Made by a program: the position numbers and the translations under genes
Notes under the pieces: generated by a model
Told to the model about the DNA's origin: nothing
The model's input: the letters and a program-made list of their open reading frames with translations, nothing else
Databases searched by the model: none
Part shown: piece after piece, positions 45,508 through 57,120 of the stretch
Layout: every line of letters starts with the position of its first letter
Numbering within the stretch: position 1 is the first letter of the stretch
NCBI RefSeq assembly: GCF_030272615.1
Contig: NC_081407.1
Location: forward strand, 439,793,213 to 439,857,212
DNA: 64,000 bases
Source of the DNA: Cryptomeria japonica
Taxonomy: Eukaryota > Streptophyta > Pinopsida > Cupressales > Cupressaceae
Reading direction: 5' to 3'

Positions 45508-47626
45508 GTCACTTATGCAAATGCAATTTTTTTTTTTTGGAATTTTTCAAAGACAATAAATGATATGTAACTAAATGCAAACTAAATATATGAAAATGCA
45601 ATCTATGTCTTTGGTTGTTTTTGAAGATTTTGACAAACTTTTGAAATGCAAATCTAAGAGATGGACCTTTAGGAAATTGAAATGATGTCTAGACCTCAAA
45701 GGACAAAAGGACTTAAGTGACAAAGGACAAGATGACAATGTCTCCCCTATATGCTTGGATACTAAGCTAGGTTTGACGAAATGATATTGATGACAAAAGG
45801 ACAAAAGGACAAAAGGACAAAAGTTTGATAAGGTCTAGACTTCTTAACAATGACTTAGGGCTTTACCAAAGATTTGGATTGCTCAAGTATGACAAGACCT
45901 AGGTTTGACACTATATGCAAAAGGACAATTAATATGCAAATGATCTTAATATGATATGACAATGACTTAGGCTTAATGAAGAGACTTGGGATATGCAAAT
46001 GCAAATGTATGACAATGTCAACCTAAGATGAAACCTAAGGTTTAATTATGAAATGATATTACTCTTATGCAAGAGGACATATGCAAATGGATGACTTCTA
46101 TTGATATGCAAAAGAAGTATGACTTAGGTGAAACCTAAACTTGATACTTGATAATGACTTTGCAACATGCAACCTAGGATGAACCTAAATGTAAGTGACA
46201 TAAATGTTGAGACAAGTTTTTGAACAATGTTGGATAACCATGCTTTAGGAATATGATCTTTGAATCTTGTTGGATGTTTGTTGGATGAAAGTCTCTTGTG
46301 TTTAATCTTGTTTTGATTAAGGTGTTTTTCTTTTGAAGTGGGATAACATTCAACTTTTGACAATCAAAGAATACAAGATGTTACAACTTAGACTCAAGAC
46401 AATCATGCTCATTTCCACATTCCTTAGGGTAGGCAAAGACATTAGGTACTTGAGAGGTAGACTCATTATGAGATTCAAGGAGAATACATAGATGCTTGAC
46501 CCCACGGGCTCCCCTCCACGGTACTCACTTCTCAGGGCAGCCAAGCATCAGTCCCCATGGAATCTCCCCATGGCGAACTTAGTATCTCTTCCAAGTATCC
46601 GAATTTGTCCTTCTCAAGCAACTAGAAGGGTTTTTGGCCTCTAAAAACAAGGTATGTAGTAAGGATTTTTGTTAAGCATTACTCCTTGATGTCATGCAAG
46701 CATGATTGAGACATTAAGCCCATCAAGATACCAAACAAATGTAGTCACGCAAGCACAATTTAGACCAAGAGGCCCTACTTAGATGTTGATATGAGAAAGA
46801 GTTCAAGGGTCATCACTTCCCAAGTAACTGCAATTCCCACGTAACACTTCCTTCAAAGCTTTCGCCCATCAGGTATTTTTTTATAGTGAGTTAGAATGCC
46901 AAGGAATTCTAGCCGTACTCACTTTGGGTCGTTCCCTTCTCACGATTATCACTTGCTTGCTAAAGCAAAGTGGTCGGGAAGGCAGGCCCTCTAATGGAGA
47001 CACTCAATCAACAACACAAGCATGGTATCGAAGATCTGGATTTCTGATCACCCTATGAAGGATGAGAGAATACCCTCCTACTCCAATGTCATACTTAACA
47101 AACAAAGCAAACAAAGGTTCATTTCCACCTATTTATAAATCACTAAGTGCCTAATTAAAAATCTCAAACACACAATTTGGTTGTTTCTCCAAGGCAACCT
47201 GCAAAACACATGTCAGAAGTTTGATTTGTTGTCTTTGACCATAGAATCTGTATAACACATGTTAGTAGTTTGATTTGTAGTCTTTGTCATGCATATGCCA
47301 AGATCCTGCACCAATAATTAGTACCAAAATCCAAAGCATTGAAAATAGAATGCAAAAACAACAAAAATTTCAAGTAAAAACTACATTTTTCACCTCTGAT
47401 CTGGACTTTACACAGGCGCAGAAGTCATGACACAGGCGCAAGATGTCTGACACAAGCGCAGAATGTCTCAACACAGGTGCAAGATGTTTCAACACAGGCG
47501 CAAAATGCTTCACACAAGCGTAGAAGTGTCCAGAATGCACTGCACGACCCTGTTTCTGGGTTTTTGACCTGCAAAATCAACTTAGAAGCACTCCAAAACA
47601 TAGTAAAGGGTTAGAAGGTTAGTAAT
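45508..47626 (-). other. Element C non-coding leader
   Basis: Collinear with 7933-10002. Contains the GCGCAAG/CACAGG minisatellite (47410-47530) and the leader hairpin at 46491-46549. No ORF. Confidence 0.8.
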
Positions 47627-47643
47627 TCACGTCGGGTTCACTA
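47627..47643 (-). promoter_or_regulatory. Element C PBS complementary to tRNA-Trp (one mismatch)
   Basis: Reads TAGTGAACCCGACGTGA, differing from the tRNA-Trp complement at one base in the CCA-pairing part (TGG to TAG). Five bases from the LTR, as at 7916. Confidence 0.85.
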
Positions 47644-47648
47644 GTTAA

Positions 47649-49017
47649 TGTAGCATAGAAATTAGGAATCATCAAAACAAGTAGATCAATCAAAACACAA
47701 GACATGATAGCTCAATCAAAAGAACACTCATTGAAATGAACCTAATTCTAAGCACACTCAATAGAGGTATGGAAACAAAGCATTCAAAGATGAAATATTA
47801 TGCAAACCAGATGTAGAATTGAACACTCCTTCCATACAGCTCCATTGTTGTTCTTTCCTCTTCAATGGGTTTGTGGATCTCACCTACAAGTGCACTCACA
47901 ATTGAAAGCAAGATTGATGAAAAACTCAAGAGTACTAGAAGCGAAAGTTCGGTAGTTTGATAGAAAATTCGGATTCATGAAGGGTCAAGGTTCAAGGTTC
48001 AAGGGCTTTGATTGAAGAAAATCATCCAATTTATAGAAGAATTGGAGAAATGAACAAATTAGCATGAAAGTGATTTGAATAGAAATTCAAATCAAGAATA
48101 GCAAAATTATGACATATCTATGACAAATTGCTATGCAAGGCTTATGACAATTCATGACAAATTTCTATGTCAAGAATTTATGAAATTTTTATGACATTTT
48201 ATGACAAATTCTATGACAAATTTCTATGTCAAGAATTTTATGACAATTTATGACAAATTCTATGACAAATTTCTATGTCATTGCCATAAATTTAGGAGAG
48301 AAATAGGTGGAAATTGAATTTAAGAATTAAGAAATTAGAAAAATTAGAAAAAGAGGAATTAAGAAATTAGAAATTAGGAAATTGGAGAATAATGAAAATA
48401 GGAAATTAGGTAAATTAATTAATAATTTGTCATTTATTAATTAATTTACAAGGAGGAATAATTAGCCAATTAAATGAACATTTAATTGTAATGAGAAGAC
48501 TTAGGATAAATAAGTAATTTATTAATCCTAAAGGAGAAAATGATAAGCAAGGTTAAATGATGAAATCACGAAGCCCTAAAGAGATGAATTAGCAATGAGA
48601 ATGACAATTAGGTCTTGACAAAGGATAATTGATATCGATTCGATCATGATTTTGAATTGATAAATGACCAATGTGATAAATGATTTAATTGAAATTGGCT
48701 GACAAAAATCAATGACAAATTGACCAAATTGACATGATTGAAAAAGGACAAGGATCGATGATGAATCGATCTCAATATGAAAAGATTGACAAGGACAAAG
48801 ATCGACCAAAATCATGATTAAAGATTGCTATCGACAAGACCAAATTCGAAAGTGAGACAACTGAAGAATGTAGAAGAAAGACTCGATGCTCGCAAATGAT
48901 AAAGACCAAGTGCGTGACATAGGAGAAATGTTAATGTGACACAAAAACCTAAAATAAGGCAATACACAAATGTTAAAGTATGACTTCGCAAGCGTTGACC
49001 ATTTTTGGGTGTCTACA
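47649..49017 (-). repeat. Element C 5' LTR (1369 bp)
   Basis: Same length as 39481-40849 and nearly identical. A TATAAA on the minus strand near 48030 is the probable promoter. Confidence 0.95.
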
Positions 49018-50331
49018 GGTACCAAATGGGTCTTCAAAAATAAGCTGAATGAGGATGGCATAGTGATTAGGAACAAAGCCAGACTGGTCTGCAAAGGATA
49101 TGCCCAAGAAGAAGGAGAAGACTATGGAGAAACCTTTGCTCCTGTAGCCAGATTGGAAGGAGTTTGTATGCTTCTTGCATATGCAACTTTTAAAGGCTTC
49201 AAAGTATATCAATGGATGTAAAATCTGCATTCCTAAATGGTCCACTTGAAGAGGAGGTGTATATAGAGCAACCAAATGGGTTTTCCCTATCTGAAGACAG
49301 TGACATGCTATGTAGGCTACATAAAGCCTTATATGGGCTAAAGCAGACACCTAGAGCATGGTATGAATGCCTGCATTCCCATCTTGTGAAGATTGGATTT
49401 GAGAGAACAAGTGAAGATAGCAATATCTACTTGAAGTCTGAAGAAAGAGTTTGAGATGTCACTCATAGGGGAGATTAAGTTCTTCATTGGATTACAGATC
49501 CAACAGATGAAGGATGGAATGTTTATCACTCAGTCCAAGTATGTCAAAGAGGTGTTGAAGACCTTTGGCATGGAAGATAGAAAACCGGTTGGTACACCGA
49601 TGGTGACTAGTTGTAAACTATCCAAAGAAGATGACTCTGCATTGGTTGATGAGAAGGAATATTGATCAATGATTGGTAAGTTGCATTATGTAGTGTATAG
49701 CAGACCGGATATTGCACATGCAGTTGGCATTACTGCAAGATTCTAGAAAAGTCCAAGAGAATCCCACCTGATTGCAGTCAAGCGGATTCTTAGGTATCTG
49801 AAAGGAACTATTGACTATGGGTTATGGTATCCATACAATAATGATTTTAACCTTAAAGTGTTCACATATGCTGATTGGGCTGGTAATGTAGATGACTGGA
49901 AGAGCACAACCGGTGGTGCATTCTTCCTTGGTGGTAGACTAGTCTCATGGATGAGTAAAAAGTAGAGTTGTATCTCTCAGTCTATAGCAGAAGTGGAGTA
50001 TGTTGCATCTTTCATGAACTGTACTCAGACAATTTGGATGAAGCATGTATTGAATGGATTCAAAGCTCCTGTATTTGAACCGGTAAGTATATTTTGTGAC
50101 AATACTAGTGCAATTAATATCTCCAAGAATCCGGTTTTACATTCTAGAACCAAGCACTTTGAGCTTAAGTATCATTTCTTGAGGGAAAAAGTTTAGAACA
50201 AAGAGATTGCACTGGAGCATGTTTCCAGTAAGGAGAAGTTAGCAGACATACTCACCAAGCCTCTCCCAAAGACTACATTTACATACTTAAGAGGTGAATT
50301 AGGGGTACTACCCCTTCAGGAGGTGAACTAA
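49018..50331 (+). pseudogene. Copia D gag-pol, part 2 (RT, RNase H) with catalytic deletion
   Basis: Continues RT after the GGTAC duplication: [34 protein letters not shown], a frameshift near 49215, then DVKSAFLNG and YGLKQTPRAWYECL. SNIYLKSE is followed directly by KEFEMSLIGEIKFF. Compared with Copia E, about 30 codons containing the (Y/F)VDD catalytic motif are missing near 49443. RNase H keeps TYADWAGN and CDNTSAINISKN and ends LADILTKPLPK...LQEVN. Further stops occur near 49663, 49744, 49963 and 50194. Both the deletion and the split make D incapable of reverse transcription. Confidence 0.92.
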
Positions 50332-50572
50332 AAGCATATGCTCCACATCAGTCAGGTATTGCATAGTCAAATTTATTTTGGATTGATGTGTTGAAGGATG
50401 CTACTCCTCAGGGTGAGCAACATAATGGAATAGGGAAGCTTGTGCCTCAACTTTGGCATTGTTGTCAAAGGGGGAGAAGATGTGAAGCAGAGAAGATATC
50501 TGCAGAAATTGGGGGAGAAGATGTGAAGCGGAGATATCTTTGTATATTGCCATCAATGCCAAAGGGGGAGAT
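50332..50572 (+). promoter_or_regulatory. Copia D 3' untranslated region and polypurine tract
   Basis: Purine motifs CAAAGGGGGAGAAG (about 50466) and the PPT CCAAAGGGGGAGAT (50559-50572), preceded by CATCAATG (50551-50558). Same layout as Copia E. Confidence 0.85.
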
Positions 50573-52103
50573 TGTTGGCATTATGTGAAACGGTATGAGG
50601 ACATAATGACATTGTATGTTGTCATCGATGTCAATATGTTGAAGAGGTGTGAACCGACATATGTGAGAACTGGTATAACACTGTGAACCGGCATTTGTGC
50701 CAAAGTGAAGCAGTGTGCTTGTTCATGATGAGCTGGCATATAGTTATGGGAACCGGCATATGGAAGTATTGTATGATTACCGGTTGGTAGTCTCAACTTT
50801 AGGGTTTCCAGTTGATGTTCTTCAAGCCTTTGTGGCTCAACCGATGATATTGTGTGATGAGTTAGCATTGTAAAGAAGAACATATCGTGTTGCCGCGTAA
50901 GCCTGTGTGCATGAAGGATCTTGCGTGAGGGAGATTGTTCCTATCTACCTTGGGAATGTGCGAAGTCTGTAAAACAGTGATAACATGTGATGGGTTATCA
51001 GCTGCCATAAAATCGGTGAAAATGAACGATGGAGAATGTCTTGAGTTTGGATCAAGATCTGCTGCATTTAATGCAGTGTGCTCAATGGTCAGGATTGAAC
51101 CATTTGACTTCCTTAACCTAACAGGTTTAGGGTTTAGGGTTTATGCTACCAACCTATCTGTTTTCCTATAAGGTCAATGTTGTGTCTCTTTCTGAGGTTG
51201 TTGGCAAAAGTTGTGTGTGTGTATCCAAGAGAAGGGATACGTGATTCTTGCCAGACCAAAAGGAGAGAAGTGATACCTGCAGAGTGTAAGTGCAGAAGGT
51301 GAAGAGGATCTTAAGCGGATTTGCATTGGCATTGAGTGTTGTTACCAGATCATTGTAATACCTGTTGATCTCTAACCACCTCAACAGCTGGAAAATCCCT
51401 TAACAGGGTAGCCTTAACCGACTTGCTAAAAATCCTTTAATAGGGTAATTCAAAGCTACTGAGTTTGGAATCCTTTAGCTGTTGAGTTCTTGAAATCCTC
51501 TAACAAGGTAACCTTTAATAGGGTTTAACCCTTAACCAGGTATTGTAGCCATCCCTTAACCAGGTGATCCCTAACAGGATCGGTTCCTAGCAGAACCTAT
51601 TGTAATGTCTCTAACCGGACAAGGCTTCTAACAGAGCGGACTTCTAAAGAGTTCAAAAATAGCTTGTGGGTATTCATCCCCACCATGGTTTTTCCCAGTT
51701 GGGTTTCCATGTGAAAAATATGCGTGTCATGTGTGATGCTTTTATCTTGTGATGCTTTGCTATTGTCTGTCAAGCATATGATGGTTCTGTGTTTTATGTC
51801 TATCAATAAAACATGTTGAACTAGCTGTTATTGTGGTCTGATGATAGATTACCTATTTATGCACAAGGGTGAAATGGTAGTGTAGTCTCGAGTTGAGTGA
51901 AAAGATAAGTGAGTAACCGGTTAATGCTTGACTCAGACATTGTTAGCTTTGCCGGTTGCACTCTGTTTCAAACCGGTATCACTGTTTGCCAGTCATTTGA
52001 AGTGTTTGTTGTCAAACCAGTTTAGGACTGTATTTTTGCCTATACTGATTCTCCCCCCCTCTCAGTACTGGTTTGGTTCTATTCGCTCATCATTGAGTTA
52101 TCA
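50573..52103 (+). repeat. Copia D 3' LTR (1531 bp)
   Basis: TGTTGG...TTATCA, collinear with 35193-36723, followed by the GTATA duplication (52104-52108). Confidence 0.95.
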
Positions 52104-52108
52104 GTATA

Positions 52109-52400
52109 CACATACTATCTGCAGTAGTATCATCTGACTGTGGATAAGGTTTCCCACCATGGTATTTCCCCTTATAGGGTTTCCACGTACAAATCTCTAT
52201 GTTATGTGTTGTGGATGTTGTTTCTCTTTCTATTATATGCATTGAGTTTCACCAGTACTTATATTAATTGTTAAACTGCTAACCGATATTAAGTTTGGTT
52301 CATCGATATTAAGTATCAAGTTTGATTAAGTTATATTTGGGTTAAAATTAATTGACAACTGATTCACCCCCCCCTTCTCAGTTGCCTCCAAGTCCTAACA
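52109..52400 (+). repeat. Copia E 3' LTR, piece 3
   Basis: CACATACTATCTGCAGTAGT... to ...AGTCCTAACA, collinear with 20930-21215 of the 5' LTR. LINE-related sequence begins immediately after. Confidence 0.85.
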
Positions 52401-52949
52401 TCATCTAGAGTGAAGTTGAGATGTAGCGCAAGCCTGAAAAGAGAATTGCAGAGGGGAAAACCAGAGCTGGAGTTAAGAGAAAACAACTGGAAATTAGCCA
52501 AAATATTGTGCAAGGTGTAATAATTATTTTTGCTGGTGTTTCCCAAGGCATGCATCTGCCAACTCCGGGAAGCATGCGAAGGGACACCTCTTGATATCTT
52601 CGCTAACTTGCAAAGATGGTCATTATGGCGAGTTCTAAGTTTCTAGTTAAGGTAATAATTAGAGTCCTTGTTGTGTTAATGATCAAAAGTTGGCACTCCA
52701 ACCCATCGGCAATGCAGAAATAGGTGGCCAGCCAAGTTAGCATCTGGAAGAGAAGGTGGGGACCATGAGAAGTGAGCATGGCAAATCTTGTCCAATTTGA
52801 ATTTAAATTTCCCGCCAGTAGCGTAGCATAGCAGCCGACCCAAAGCAACCTATTGAGGAGAAGGAAGTGGCACTTCATTGATGGATAGAGGTGATTTGTT
52901 CATTCCCAATAAGGTCCTTATACTTGTCAGTGAGAGAATCTAGGTGCCT
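52401..52949 (-). other. LINE 3' untranslated region (truncated)
   Basis: Follows the RNase H stop on the minus strand. No convincing ORF, tandem repeat or poly(A). Confidence 0.6.
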
Positions 52950-55900
52950 CTAGCACCTCATACCTTTTATCTCTAGCCCCATCACAGCCAATGAGTCTGC
53001 CACCGCATTCCCCTCTCTATAGATATGTTGAGTTTGAAATTCCTCTAGCTAGACAATCATGGACCATATGTCCTTGATGACATTGTTGATCCTCCAGTTG
53101 ATCCCTAAAACACCTTTAGTGGCCTCAATAATCAGTTTAGAGTCCCCTTCAATGATCAGTCTTTTGATATTGGTGCCAAGAGCCAGCTTAAGCCCCCAAA
53201 ATAGAGCAAAGGCTTCAGTCATGTTGCTCAAGACATAGTCAAAATTTCCTACAAAGGCCAAAACCAGGTTTTCCAAGCTATCCCTGATAATTCCGCCCCC
53301 TGCCGCTAAACCACTATGAGAAGCACTGTCAAAATTGAGCTTGAGCCAAGAGGGGGGATGTGTTGACCATATGGTATTAAGCCTCTCCATCTTTTTTGAA
53401 TTGTCATATTGAAGTAAGCTATCTAGAAAATTCCATGTTTTAATCCACCTTCGATCCAAAGCCATAGGGGCAGATTGCAGAGTTTTCCACTTGTTGATGA
53501 GGGCGTTCTCCCTGAGGTATTTCTCAATTATGTCCATAACCATGTCAACTGAGTTGTTGGTGTCACAGAATATCCTATTATTTATTTCCTTCCAGATATG
53601 CCAACAGACATGGGGAGGAATGAGTCTCCAAAAAAGTCTATTTGGTGGGTGTGCAGAGGGGCACTTCCAATTGCTGATAAACTGCTGCAAGTCTTTCAAG
53701 AATGTCCAAGCCAAATTAAATTTTTGTAGAAATTTGTACCAAACCCCAGAAGCGAAGGGGCAATAAATAAAGAGGTGATTTATGCTTTCCTCAGCACAAT
53801 TACACATAACACATTTGTTGGCAAGTGTAAATCCGCTCCTCTTCAGATTATCAATAGTAAAGATCTTCCTGTGAAGGGTCGTCCACCAGAAGAAGTTAAT
53901 TTTAGGGATGAGCTGAGAGTTCCAAAATTCTTTCCAGATGTAGCAATCATTGAAGGAGGCAACCAAGAGATTGTAGGCTGATTTAACACTGAAATACCTT
54001 GAGGGATTTGTGGTCCAAACAAGTTTATCAGTGTGAATGAAATAGGGGATCCTGATCCCCTTAAGAAGGGATTGCATCTCTTCAGCCAAATGAATCCATT
54101 GGGGGGTGTTTCCCAGACTATCATTAAGCCTTAACCAGCAGCAGGAGGGAGAGATGTAGTTTATCACAAGGGAGCCAATCGAATCCTTGAGAGTGACCAT
54201 GAGGCAATTGAACCGGGAGGAGGCAAGGGGTCTATCACCAATCCAGTTGTCCTCCCAAAATCTAATTTTCTCACCATTACCAACTTGCCACTTTAGACCC
54301 TGCTTGAGAAGTTTCCTGTTCTTAACAAAGTTGTTCCATATTTTAGACCTAGGAGGGAGCTCATTGGAAGAGAGGAGGGAGGGGAAGGGGGCATGATTGA
54401 ATTACTTGGCCCTCATAATCATGCTCTAGTCAGTTTTTCCATTCATAAGGATCCATCTGATTTTAGTCAACAAGGCCTTATTCAGATCAGAGATTTTTCT
54501 AATCCCAAGGCCTCCCATGACCTTCGGTTTGCACACCTTCTCCTAGTTGACTAAGCTGATTTTGGCCTTCTCCTCCAATCCCATCCACAAAAAGCTTCTT
54601 TGGATTCTCTCGAGTTTCTCGGCCATAAAATTGGAAATCTTGAAAAGAGAGAGAAAGTAGGCAGGAACACCTTGAAGAGAGGCAGCCAGGAGATGGAGTT
54701 TACCCGCACTACTCAAAGTTTTTCCAGTCTAGCCAACAAGTTTCTTTTGCATTCTTTCTAGGATTTATTGCCAAAAGTGGGAGATGACCTCCTTGATAGT
54801 GAGGGGGAGACCCAAGTAGGAATTAGGGAGATCAGCAACACTGCATCCAAGGATTTGTATAAGTTTACCCTGGAGAATTTTTTCCATGTTAAAGAAATGA
54901 GCCTTGCTCTTGCAATAGTTAATCAGTTGACCAGAGGTAAGGGTGTACTCTTCTAGCAGATGTTTCCATTCTTTAGCCTCTATTACAGACGATAGGCCAA
55001 AAAGGAAGGTGTTGTCCACAAATTGTTGCATAACCATAGGAGGGAGTGTGGAAGTAGCCTTTACCCCTGAGATTCTATTGGTCCTAATCAGATTGGAGAA
55101 ATTCCTACTCAAGACTTCAGCTACCATAATGAACAAATAAGGTGAGAGAGGGTCTCCCTGTCTTAGCCCCTTCCCAGCCTTAAAGAAGCCTGGGGGGGTG
55201 CCATTGATAATCACCAAATAGCGAACACTTTCCACTGCCACCCTAATAATATTGATAAATCTTTCCTAGAATCCCATCGTAGAAAGGACCGCATACAGGA
55301 ATTTCCAATTAACTTTATCATAAGCCTTAGAGATGTCAAGTTTGAGAGCCATATCTGGGTTGTGACTTTTCTCCATGGAGTGAATGACCTCATGAGTAGT
55401 AGTGACAAGATCAAGAATCTACCTACCCGGAACAAATCCTCTTTGAGAGGGACTGATGCATTTATCAAGGAGGGTTTTGATTCTATTGACAACAACTTTA
55501 GAGAAAATTTTATAAATTGAGTTACATAGGCTGATGGGCCGATAGTCAATCATGAGTTTCGGATCAGGAACTTTGGGCACTAAAACAATGAAAGTGTTAT
55601 TCAATTTCTTTAGAAGTTTACCAGTGTGAATGAAGTCCCTGGTAGCTTTAGTTAGATCATACTTCACAGTTTCCCATAAAACCTACAAAAAAGCAGGGGG
55701 GAAGCCATCAGGACCAGGGGCCTTGAAGGAAGCCATAGTAAAAACAGCTTCTTGAACTTCTTCTTCAGACACACGTCTTATCAGCAACTCATTATCAGCC
55801 TCATCCAGGACTTGAGGGATGAGACTGAGGAGTTTATCACTAATCTCAATAGGTTCCCTGACCCTATCATTCGAGTAGGCATTAGCAAAGTGAAGGGAAG

Positions 55901-57120
55901 CCCATTGACCAATTTCATTATTTCCCACCACTTCCTCATTTCTATTATTGAGAATGGAATGGATAGTGTTCCTCCTTTTATGCTTTAAGGCTGATCTATG
56001 AAAGAAGGAGATGTTCCTGTCCCCCTCAGTTAACCATTGGATCCTGGATCTTTGCTTCCGGTAAATTTCTTCTAGATTCATAATTTCTTTCCATTTGTGT
56101 ATCCATCCCTCCTCCTCTGTATGTGTGTCCATAGAGGAATTCCCCTCTGCAATGGTCCTCTGGAGGTGGTCCAAATTGGTTTCAACCTCCTTTTTTCTCT
56201 TGAAGATATCCCCAAAGGAAGAAAGACCCCAGGCTTTCACCTCCCTTTTGATAATTTCCAACTTTTTATAAATTTTGAACATAGTCGTACCTTGAATAGG
56301 GGAGTTCCACCAGTTTTGTATGCATTGTTTGAAGTCTGGACAGGAGTGCCACATGATCTCATACCTAAAGGGTGAGGGATCGGAGGTTAGCTTGTCAACC
56401 CAAGAGAGGAGAATTGGAGAGTGGTCCAAGATAGTGTGCGGGAGAGATAAGAGCAAGGAATTAATTCCAATGTTCCACTTGATAGAGATCAGAAACCTGT
56501 CCAACCTGACCTAAATAATATTGGAGCCTTTTCTATTGTTAGACCAGGTGAAAGGGTCCCTTGAAGGTCAAGATCAAGTAACTCATTATTTATGATGAAG
56601 TCAGCAAAGTCAAGCATGCTCTCACTGTAGTCCGTTAGACCTCCTATCTTCTCGGAAGGATAAAGGGGGGTGTTGAAATCCCCATCTAACATAAATAAAT
56701 CCTCCTTATTGTTAGTCAAGAAGGTAGTGATTTCCTCCCAGATCAGAACCCGACCGTGTCTAGTATTAGGAGCATAAATGTTAAAAAAGAACCAAGACAA
56801 GTTATTCATAGTGAACCTCGTGGAAAGAAAGTTGTGAGAAGAGCCAACTGCAAGACCATCTAGCTTGCTCTTATTCCAAAGGGTAGAAATTCCTCTCGAG
56901 GCACCTTTCACCTCTCCATAATGAAAGGCAGCACTCGACCATAAACTATCAACAAGCGTAGCAAAATTTTGGTAATTCATTTTCACCTCCTGGATTAGGA
57001 TAATATCAACTCTATTGGTGAGTATGCATTGCTTAAGATCATACTGCTTTTGGGGGCTGTTTAAATCCCTTAAGTTCCATGAGAGGAACTTCTTTTCTTG
57101 CCCTTCTGTGTTGTCTCCAG
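52950..57120 (-). pseudogene. LINE ORF2 (endonuclease, RT, RNase H), degenerate
   Basis: Endonuclease starts KKFLSWNLRDLNSPQKQ near 57100 and holds LIQEVKMNYQ, FFNIYAPN, LDGDFNTPLYPSEK and DRFLISIKWN...LDHSPI. The linker has IQWLTEGDRNISFFH and MASFKAPGPDGFPPAFL. RT has LVPKVPDP...DYRPISLCNS, ISPSQRGFVPGR, LKLDISKAYDKVNW and LRQGDPLSPYLF, then QQFVDNTFLFG where the family has FADD: the second catalytic Asp is Asn. zf-RVT-like NFFWWTTLHRKI...CVMC is followed by RNase H (LNFDSASHSG, TEAFALFWGL, EGDSKL, HIYREGNAVADSLA), ending MGLEIKGMRC. Stops occur near 55419, 55265, 54770 and 53049, with frameshifts near 56500 and 55680. Confidence 0.9.

Larger units (their letters stand above)
39481..49017 (-). 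mobile_element. Family B non-autonomous LTR retrotransposon, element C (complete)
   Basis: 9537 bp with two 1369-bp LTRs, flanked by GGTAC, inserted into the RT gene of Copia D. Reading on the minus strand: 5' LTR (49017-47649), PBS (47643-47627), 2.1-kb leader, one orphan ORF (45507-42938), A-rich minisatellite, 3' region, polypurine tract (40864-40850) and 3' LTR (40849-39481). I count about 14 differences between LTRs (about 1%), mostly C/T changes, so it is the youngest insertion here. No enzymatic domains. It is the best reference copy of the family. Confidence 0.95.
35193..52103 (+). mobile_element. Copia element D with a nested insertion
   Basis: Both LTRs are exactly 1531 bp (35193-36723, 50573-52103) and flanked by GTATA. 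Internal parts are PBS, gag-pol and polypurine tract in order, interrupted at 39481-49017 by element C. Without C it is about 7.4 kb. LTRs differ at about 6% of sites in the first 215 bases by eye, mostly transitions. RT lost its catalytic segment (see gag-pol part 2). Confidence 0.93.
20905..52400 (+). mobile_element. Copia element E, split by later insertions
   Basis: Truncated 5' LTR (20905-21215), PBS (21218-21229), gag-pol (21273-25424), polypurine tract (25790-25803) and a 3' LTR in three pieces (25804-26303, 34897-35192, 52109-52400). The pieces are separated by the foldback element F and Copia element D. The last two pieces rejoin exactly across D's GTATA duplication to match the 5' LTR. 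The shared LTR part differs at roughly 9% of sites by eye in the first 110 bases, so E is the oldest layer. Confidence 0.8.

Noticed and set aside
48970-49221. Single 83-residue ORF joining LTR and RT sequence
   Set aside because: Its first 16 residues come from the end of element C's LTR; the RT part belongs to Copia D. It is a junction artefact.
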